Of a DNA stretch of 11,480 nt, positions 8,001 to 11,480 are shown in pieces. The stretch lies in NCBI GenBank assembly GCA_005793655.1, contig SXRC01000041.1, forward strand, positions 1 through 11,480. Direction: 5' to 3'. Below the pieces are notes generated by a model that worked only from the letters and a program-made list of their open reading frames with translations, did no database searches and was not told the origin of the DNA. The translations under genes and the position numbers were made by a program. The DNA comes from Actinomycetota bacterium (lineage in GTDB: Bacteria > Actinomycetota > Actinomycetes > Nanopelagicales > Nanopelagicaceae). Positions within the stretch are counted from its first letter, which is position 1. Every line of letters begins with the position of its first letter.

Positions 8001-8551
8001 AGAATAATGACTTAGTGATTTTGCACCATGAAGGTGAATCTAAAGGGCAAGAGCGAATCAGATTCACTTTTCCAAGACAGAGTCGAGATCGAAGATTATG
8101 TTTATCAGATTTCTTCCGCAGCAAAGAGTCCGGGGAGATTGATATTGTCAGTTTTCAAATAATTACTATGGGTCAGTCCATTAGTGAAGCTATTAATAGA
8201 TTATTTCAGGCTAATCTTTACCGAGAGTATCTAGAACTACATGGACTTTCAGTGCAATTAACCGAATCTCTCACCGAACATTGGCATGCTAGAACTCGTG
8301 AAGAGCTTGAGATAAATCAAACTGATTCAAAAGATTTGAAGGAGATTTTCGATCAAGGCTATCAAGGATCAAGATACTCATTTGGTTACCCAGCTTGTCC
8401 AGATCTAGAGCAACAGGTTGGATTGTGTGATTTATTGGATCCAGCAAGAATTGGTGTACTTCTATCTGAAGAGTTTCAATTGCATCCAGAGCAATCAACT
8501 TCTTCGATCGTGCTACACCACCCAGAAGCAAAGTATTTCAACGCCTCATGA
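5078..8551 (+). CDS. metH: Cobalamin-dependent methionine synthase
   Basis: MetH transfers a methyl group from 5-methyltetrahydrofolate to homocysteine through protein-bound methylcobalamin. All four modules are present in 1157 residues. The homocysteine domain (about 1-310) has zinc ligands Cys222 (LNCATGP) and Cys288/Cys289 (GGCCGTT). The pterin-binding domain begins near SIGERTNANGS (about 336-346) and runs to about 590. The cap (about 640-720) precedes the B12-binding Rossmann domain with GDVHDIGKN, where His739 is the lower axial cobalt ligand, plus GMSGLLVKS and VLGGAALT. The reactivation domain (about 890-1157) ends with the AdoMet-binding RYSFGYPACPDL near 1099-1110. The ATG at 5078 is used instead of the upstream TTG at 5051 because the family starts shortly before IVDGAMGT and the -10 box lies between the two. 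The stop overlaps the HAD gene by 4 bp. The intact reactivation domain implies use of AdoMet and a flavodoxin-type reductant. Confidence 0.97.
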   Translation: MNSLRNALSKRVVIVDGAMGTMLQAQNPTLADFQNHEGCNEILNITRPDIVKAVHSEYLAAGVDAIETNTFGANFANLAEYGIEDRIYELAFAGAKLAREVADQYSTKGKPRWVLGSLGPGTKLPTLGHTTYDFLKEAYKTASDGLIKGGCDALLIETTQDLLQAKAATNGARAAIDESKKDIVLIAQVTIETNGTMLMGSEIGAALNALEPIGVDLIGLNCATGPAEMSEHLRVLSKSASIGLSVMPNAGLPILGEGGAYYPLTPSELAKSLKQFVIDYKVNLIGGCCGTTPEHMKAVVDAVHGVNLGKREINQEFGASSLYQFAPFRQQNTYLSIGERTNANGSRAFRDALLAQDWQSCVEIARDQIRDGAHMLDLSVDYVGRDGVADMKELAFRFATTSTLPIVLDSTEPAVLEAGLQQLGGRSVINSVNYEDGDGPTSRFARIMPLVVEHGAAVIALTIDEEGQARDAEWKLKVARRLINDLTKNWGMRVEDILIDCLTFPIATGQEETRRDGMQTIEAIRRLKEEFPAVQTTLGVSNVSFGLNPAARIVLNSVFLAEAVKSGLDSAIVHPSKITPMNRIPPEQLEVALDLIYDKRRSDDSGNVIYDPLTKFLELFSNVQITTTKESRAAELAALPMQERLQRRIIDGEKVGLNEDLKTALDSGLPALAIINDYLLAGMKTVGELFGKGEMQLPFVLQSAEVMKSAVAYLEPFIEKTDDQGRGKILLATVKGDVHDIGKNLVDIILSNNGYETVNIGIKQTVNQIIDAANDNNVDVIGMSGLLVKSTVIMKENLQELDSRGLGSKWPVVLGGAALTRSFVEQDLSEQFTGTVRYAKDAFEGLKLMETLMGIKRGVPGVALPPLKPRRTAKGNRDQVDRIDIRRSDVSASNPIPKAPFLGSRVVKGIALADYVGMLDERALFLGQWGLKGRDFESMANEQGRPQLRSLINDVQSKGWLNAAVVYGYYPCYSENNDLVILHHEGESKGQERIRFTFPRQSRDRRLCLSDFFRSKESGEIDIVSFQIITMGQSISEAINRLFQANLYREYLELHGLSVQLTESLTEHWHARTREELEINQTDSKDLKEIFDQGYQGSRYSFGYPACPDLEQQVGLCDLLDPARIGVLLSEEFQLHPEQSTSSIVLHHPEAKYFNAS

Positions 8552-9216
8552 GTGCAATTCTCTTTGATATGGATGGCACTCTCATTGATTCTGAGCCTAT
8601 TTGGTTAGAGGCTGAGATTGAAGTGATGGCAGAGGTTGGATGTAAATGGGATCAATCTGATCAAATTAATTGTCTTGGCGGCCCAATGGATCGCACTGAA
8701 AAATACATGCAAGAACGAAGTAATAATCGCAAGCCGTATGGGTATTTTGGCAAGCGACTGGAAGAGGTAATGGAGATAAAGCTTGCACAGAATTTGCAAT
8801 TGCTCCCAAATGCACTAAACCTACTAAAGCAATGTCAAGAGCTTTTAATTCCAATGGCGCTGGTGACTGCTAGTACTGGCAAGTTAATGGGATCTGCGCT
8901 GACTAAATTTCCCAAGGATATCTTCGCTGCAACTATCTCTTGCGATGATGTGACTAAAACCAAGCCTGAGCCTGCACCATATTTACTTGCCGCAAAAAAA
9001 TTAGGGGTTGATATAACTCAGTGCGTTGTTTTTGAGGATTCATTAACCGGAGTTGAATCTGCCTTGAGATCTGGCGCGCAGGTTGTGGGTATTCCACATC
9101 TTGTGACAATGCCGTCGAACCCTAATCTGATAGTTATTGATTCACTCACTCAGATTGATATCAAACAAGTTCTAAATTGGTACCCCTTTTTAAACAGTGG
9201 AGTTGCAGCCAAATGA
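8548..9216 (+). CDS. HAD-family hydrolase, beta-phosphoglucomutase-like phosphatase
   Basis: This 222-residue cytosolic haloacid-dehalogenase-superfamily protein has a C1-type helical cap. The four HAD motifs are complete: I, FDMDGTLIDSEP with nucleophile Asp7 and acid/base Asp9; II, LVTAS with Thr107; III, KTKPEPAPY with Lys139; and IV, VFEDS with Glu163 and Asp164 as Mg2+ ligands. This pattern fits small phosphosugar or nucleotide phosphatases of the YcjU/GS1-like group, and the exact substrate is not predictable. It is locked between metH and trmI by ATGA overlaps on both sides. As I recall, an HAD phosphatase at this position beside metH is conserved in other Actinobacteria. Confidence in the family is high. 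Confidence 0.92.
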   Translation: MSAILFDMDGTLIDSEPIWLEAEIEVMAEVGCKWDQSDQINCLGGPMDRTEKYMQERSNNRKPYGYFGKRLEEVMEIKLAQNLQLLPNALNLLKQCQELLIPMALVTASTGKLMGSALTKFPKDIFAATISCDDVTKTKPEPAPYLLAAKKLGVDITQCVVFEDSLTGVESALRSGAQVVGIPHLVTMPSNPNLIVIDSLTQIDIKQVLNWYPFLNSGVAAK

Positions 9217-10058
9217 TTGACCGTAATTTTATGTACGGGGACCGAGTTCAATTAACTGATGCGAAGGGCAAGCTTTACTCAATTACATTGAGTGCAGGAG
9301 CAGAGTGGCATACACATAAAGGCGTATTAAAACATGAAGCATTAGTTGGGCTACCTGAAGGATCGATTGTTGCCACAAATGGTGAGCTAAAATTTCAAGC
9401 TTTTAGACCTTTGCTTGCAGATTACGTGCTTTCAATGCCACGAGGTGCAACCATTGTTTATCCTAAGGATGCAGCAATGATTATCGGGATTGCAGATATT
9501 AAACCTGGAATCAAGGTACTAGAGGCCGGTGTGGGATCAGGGGCTTTGAGTATTTCAATCTTGCGTGCTGTTGGGGAATCTGGTCATCTGCATTCTGTTG
9601 AGATAAGAGATGATTTTGCAAAAATATCGCAGGAGAATGTAAAGAATTACTTCACTGATTCACCCAAAAACTGGAAGTTAACAGTAGGCGCATTGCAGGA
9701 GCAAAAACTAGAGAGTGACTACGATCGAGTAATTTTGGACATGCTTGCACCTTGGGAGTGTGTAGAAACTGCTGCGGGGGCTTTGGTACCAGGGGGAGTA
9801 TTTTTATCTTACGTGGCAACTACCACTCAACTTTCCAAAATAGCTGAAGCAATAAAAGAGAATGGTAATTTTACTGAGCCAGAATCCAGTGAAACAATTG
9901 TTCGTGGCTGGCATCACGAAGGATTAGCAGTCCGACCACAACATCGAATAATTGGTCATACAGGATTTTTAATCTTCGCCCGAAGAATGGCTCCTGGAAT
10001 AGCAGTTCTGCAACGCCGCCGCCGCCCATCAAAAGGTTCCTACGGAGTTATCGAATAA
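9213..10058 (+). CDS. trmI: tRNA (adenine(58)-N1)-methyltransferase TrmI
   Basis: This AdoMet-dependent enzyme makes m1A58 in the T-loop of tRNA. It is a homotetramer in Actinobacteria and archaea and contributes to tRNA stability. The protein has 281 residues. An N-terminal beta-barrel (GDRVQLTDAKGK, residues 9-20) is followed by the Rossmann methyltransferase domain with motif I VLEAGVGSGALS (102-113), the acidic ribose-binding VEIRDD (129-134) and the catalytic-region motif VILDMLAPW with Asp176. The C-terminal RRRRP patch (268-272) is basic, as expected for tRNA binding. The ATG at 9213 is preferred because it overlaps the HAD stop (ATGA) and matches the family N-terminus. The stop codon directly abuts the stop of the convergent FKBP gene. 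In most Actinobacteria the next gene downstream would be the proteasomal ATPase arc/mpa, which is absent here. Confidence 0.94.
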   Translation: MIDRNFMYGDRVQLTDAKGKLYSITLSAGAEWHTHKGVLKHEALVGLPEGSIVATNGELKFQAFRPLLADYVLSMPRGATIVYPKDAAMIIGIADIKPGIKVLEAGVGSGALSISILRAVGESGHLHSVEIRDDFAKISQENVKNYFTDSPKNWKLTVGALQEQKLESDYDRVILDMLAPWECVETAAGALVPGGVFLSYVATTTQLSKIAEAIKENGNFTEPESSETIVRGWHHEGLAVRPQHRIIGHTGFLIFARRMAPGIAVLQRRRRPSKGSYGVIE

Positions 10059-10478
10059 TTAATAAACAGCAATCAGACCAACAACAAACACCAATGTTTC
10101 ATTTGGACCTATTGCTCCACCAGCACCTGTAGCGCCATAACCGAGATCTGGCGGTATCACTAACAATCTTCGCCCGCCTTCTTTCATTCCAGGAATGCCT
10201 TCTTGCCATCCTGCTATGACACCACTTAATGGAAATGTTGCACTTTGTCCTCGACCCCATGAAGAATCAGCAATTTGTCCAGTACTCCAGGTGACCAATT
10301 TGTAATGCACCTCTAAAGTGGAGTTCGCCAACGCTTCTTTTCCTTTTCCAACCTGAATGTCTTTCTTCTGTAATGAGGTTGGAGGATTACCAGTAGGGGA
10401 AGCAATAGTTGGTTCCTTACCCATCTCACCTGATACTTGCGGAAGAGAAGAAGATGAATTTTGAATCTCATTTATCAT
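10059..10478 (-). CDS. FKBP-type peptidyl-prolyl cis-trans isomerase (uninterrupted part; signal peptide separated by an in-frame UGA)
   Basis: This 139-residue open stretch holds a single FKBP domain (about residues 50-139) preceded by a Ser/Pro/Thr-rich linker. FKBP hallmarks are VHYKLVTWSTG, the active-site Asp71 (ADSSWGRG, with Ala in place of the usual Phe before the Asp), PLSGVIAGWQEGIPGM with the pocket Trp91, RRLLVIPPDLGYG with Tyr114, and the terminal LVFVVGL strand. It would catalyse proline isomerisation during protein folding. The ATG at 10478 is the first in-frame start after a TGA at 10493-10491, but the same frame continues upstream of that stop into a lipoprotein signal peptide beginning at GTG 10562. 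The real gene was therefore probably 10562-10059, encoding a secreted lipoprotein foldase. As the sequence stands it is a nonsense-interrupted gene, a sequencing error or a read-through case. If ATG 10478 were used, the product would stay in the cytosol. Confidence 0.82.
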   Translation of the reverse strand: MINEIQNSSSSLPQVSGEMGKEPTIASPTGNPPTSLQKKDIQVGKGKEALANSTLEVHYKLVTWSTGQIADSSWGRGQSATFPLSGVIAGWQEGIPGMKEGGRRLLVIPPDLGYGATGAGGAIGPNETLVFVVGLIAVY

Positions 10479-10490
10479 TGGTTCTACGCC

Positions 10491-10562
10491 TCAATCAGTT
10501 GTACAGGCTGGTAATAGCAATATTGGCGCAATCAACAAGGCAATTTTCGAAGATTTTCGCAC
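10491..10562 (-). other. Lipoprotein signal peptide in frame with FKBP, ended by UGA
   Basis: Reading leftward from GTG at 10562, the frame encodes a basic n-region (MRKSSK), a hydrophobic core (IALLIAPILLL) and the lipobox LPAC, then TTD, followed by TGA at 10493-10491. It continues in the same frame through GVEP into the FKBP open frame at 10478. A TANNNT -10-like box lies 5 nt before the GTG. This is a textbook type II signal peptide joined to a domain that is commonly a lipoprotein at this locus in Actinobacteria, so the 23-codon piece is very likely the true N-terminus of the FKBP gene. Confidence 0.75.
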
Positions 10563-10567
10563 ACCGT

Positions 10568-10573
10568 ATCGTA
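10568..10573 (-). promoter_or_regulatory. -10 box for the FKBP lipoprotein gene, leaderless type
   Basis: On the - strand TACGAT ends 5 nt before the GTG at 10562, matching TANNNT and the start spacing seen at the other transcription units in this window. It supports GTG 10562, upstream of the in-frame UGA, as the original start. No convincing -35 sequence is seen. Confidence 0.35.
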
Positions 10574-10593
10574 GCAAATATTTTCTTAATCGC

Positions 10594-10599
10594 TAGCCT
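10594..10599 (+). promoter_or_regulatory. -10 box for pafB, leaderless type
   Basis: TAGCCT lies exactly 6 nt before the second in-frame ATG (10606), so transcription would start at that A. This favours ATG 10606 over ATG 10600 as the pafB start. The FKBP and pafB starts are divergent, with 43 bp between start codons holding both boxes. Confidence 0.45.
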
Positions 10600-10605
10600 A
10601 TGCCT

Positions 10606-11480
10606 ATGAGTGCGCAGAAAACTGAACGATTGATCAATTTGACCTTGGCCATGCTTGCAACAAAAAAATATTTAACAAAATCTGAGATTTTCAAAACAGT
10701 AGCTGGTTACACCGGAACTGCCGAAACCATGGAGCGAATGTTTGAGCGAGACAAGGATGAATTGCGCGAACTTGGTATCGAAATTGAGGTAGGTGGATTA
10801 GACCCACTATTTGAAGATGACCAAGGATATTTGATTAGAAGTGAAACGTTTCAGTTAGATTCCAGTGCGTTTGAAAATGAAGAGCTCCTGTATTTAACAA
10901 TGGCTGTGAATCTTTGGCATGACTCTGCATTACAGGCTAACTCCAAAGCTGCGTTGTTGAAAATTCAATCATTAAGTGGTCCCATCGAGTCAAACTCTGT
11001 AAATCTGCCTATGATCAGAGATGCTGAAAATTCTAAGACGTTAGCAACTGCATTTGAATCTGTAGAAAAGCGATATGCACTGAACTTCCAGTACAAAGGT
11101 AGCGACCGCAATGTTCAGCCTTATGGGCTTTACATCCAAGATGGATTTTGGTACTTAGTAGCTAATGAAGCAGATGCGATCAAATCATTTAAGCTACAGC
11201 GAATTGAAGGTGAATTAAGAAAAGTTGGAAAGGTATCATCCTTCATAAAACCAACAGGGTTTGATCTTGCCACTTTTCTAGCAAAATCTTGTTCGGTGAA
11301 AAAAGAGATTGCCGTGCTACGTGTACGTAAAAACCAAGGACACGCCCTACGTAGCAAGTATGCGGTCACAGAGATTGATGACGAATGGGATCAGATGAGT
11401 GTGGAGTACGGATTTGATCAAGAGATCATTCAAACCATTCTCTGGTATGGGTCAAATGTATTGGTTGAAAGTCCAGAAAA
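10606..11480 (+). CDS. pafB: PafB, WYL-domain transcriptional regulator (3' end outside window)
   Basis: The frame is open to the right edge: 291 residues are visible, perhaps 30-40 short of full length. It is the PafB subunit of PafBC, known in mycobacteria as a transcriptional activator of the LexA/RecA-independent DNA-damage response. The N-terminus SAQKTERLINL and the winged-helix region with MERMFERDKDELRELGI (about 42-58) are strongly PafB-like. The WYL domain follows at about 145-205, with VQPYGLYIQDGFWYLVA (Trp182-Tyr183-Leu184) and the ligand-binding FKLQRIE (Arg199). The start of the WCX domain (VKKEIAVLRV) comes after it. ATG 10606 is chosen over ATG 10600 by family length and by the -10 box. 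pafC is expected immediately downstream but is not visible. Despite the name (proteasome accessory factor), PafB does not need the proteasome to work. Confidence 0.93.
   Translation, partial: MSAQKTERLINLTLAMLATKKYLTKSEIFKTVAGYTGTAETMERMFERDKDELRELGIEIEVGGLDPLFEDDQGYLIRSETFQLDSSAFENEELLYLTMAVNLWHDSALQANSKAALLKIQSLSGPIESNSVNLPMIRDAENSKTLATAFESVEKRYALNFQYKGSDRNVQPYGLYIQDGFWYLVANEADAIKSFKLQRIEGELRKVGKVSSFIKPTGFDLATFLAKSCSVKKEIAVLRVRKNQGHALRSKYAVTEIDDEWDQMSVEYGFDQEIIQTILWYGSNVLVESPE

Noticed and set aside
9177..9212. Longer trmI start inside the HAD gene
   Set aside because: The added residues are a shadow of the HAD C-terminus. The ATGA overlap at 9213 matches the other junctions in the operon.
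10491..10493. UGA as a selenocysteine codon in FKBP
   Set aside because: The position is in a flexible linker after the lipobox, not an active site, no obvious selenocysteine-insertion hairpin follows, and FKBP lipoproteins are not known selenoproteins.
10409..10609. 66-codon + strand open frame opposite FKBP
   Set aside because: It lies antisense to the FKBP N-terminus and its signal peptide, has no recognisable domain, and runs into the pafB start in a different frame.
11130..11369. 79-codon - strand open frame at the right end
   Set aside because: It is antisense to a well-supported pafB reading frame and shows no protein family features.

Overview
The window looks like chromosomal DNA from a small-genome, AT-rich (roughly 40% GC by eye) actinobacterium. 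The best fit is a freshwater Nanopelagicales/acI-type lineage. The phylum call rests on gene content: mycothiol ligase mshC, the DUF3090 / SCO1664-family / MSMEG_4193-family trio, an archaeal-like tRNA m1A58 methyltransferase (trmI) and pafB are together diagnostic of Actinobacteria. The acI placement is an inference from low GC combined with extreme compaction. No gap between genes exceeds 50 bp, several junctions overlap by 1-4 bp, and two convergent gene pairs are separated by 3 bp and 0 bp. I see no rRNA, tRNA, mobile element, CRISPR array or hairpin terminator.

Left part (1-1841): the 3' two-thirds of an M20-family metallopeptidase runs into the window on the + strand and converges, 3 bp apart, on an aldo/keto reductase on the - strand. 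A 49-bp divergent promoter region (1842-1890) separates the reductase from the next unit.

Middle part (1891-5036): a tight four-gene + strand operon encodes a histidine-family phosphatase, a DUF3090 protein ending in a putative Zn knuckle, an SCO1664-family protein with PI3/4-kinase-like motifs, and MshC, the cysteine ligase of mycothiol synthesis. The first three are linked by 1-bp and 4-bp overlaps. Their exact role is not established, but a kinase-like and a phosphatase-like protein locked to mshC suggests a phosphorylation cycle connected with mycothiol or inositol metabolism.

Second operon (5078-10058): cobalamin-dependent methionine synthase (metH), a HAD-family sugar-phosphatase-like protein and trmI, joined by ATGA overlaps.

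Right part (10059-11480): an FKBP-type peptidyl-prolyl isomerase on the - strand abuts the trmI stop codon. It diverges from pafB, which runs off the right edge and has no stop codon within the window. In most Actinobacteria the Pup-proteasome genes (arc/mpa, dop, pup, prcB, prcA, pafA) lie between trmI and FKBP/pafBC. Here both flanks are kept but the whole block is missing. The FKBP gene also carries an in-frame UGA between a clear lipoprotein signal peptide and the mature domain.

Five transcription-unit starts (reductase, phosphatase, metH, FKBP, pafB) each have a TANNNT -10-like box ending 5-7 nt before the start codon. This is the layout expected for leaderless mRNAs, and genes inside the operons have no convincing Shine-Dalgarno sequences.
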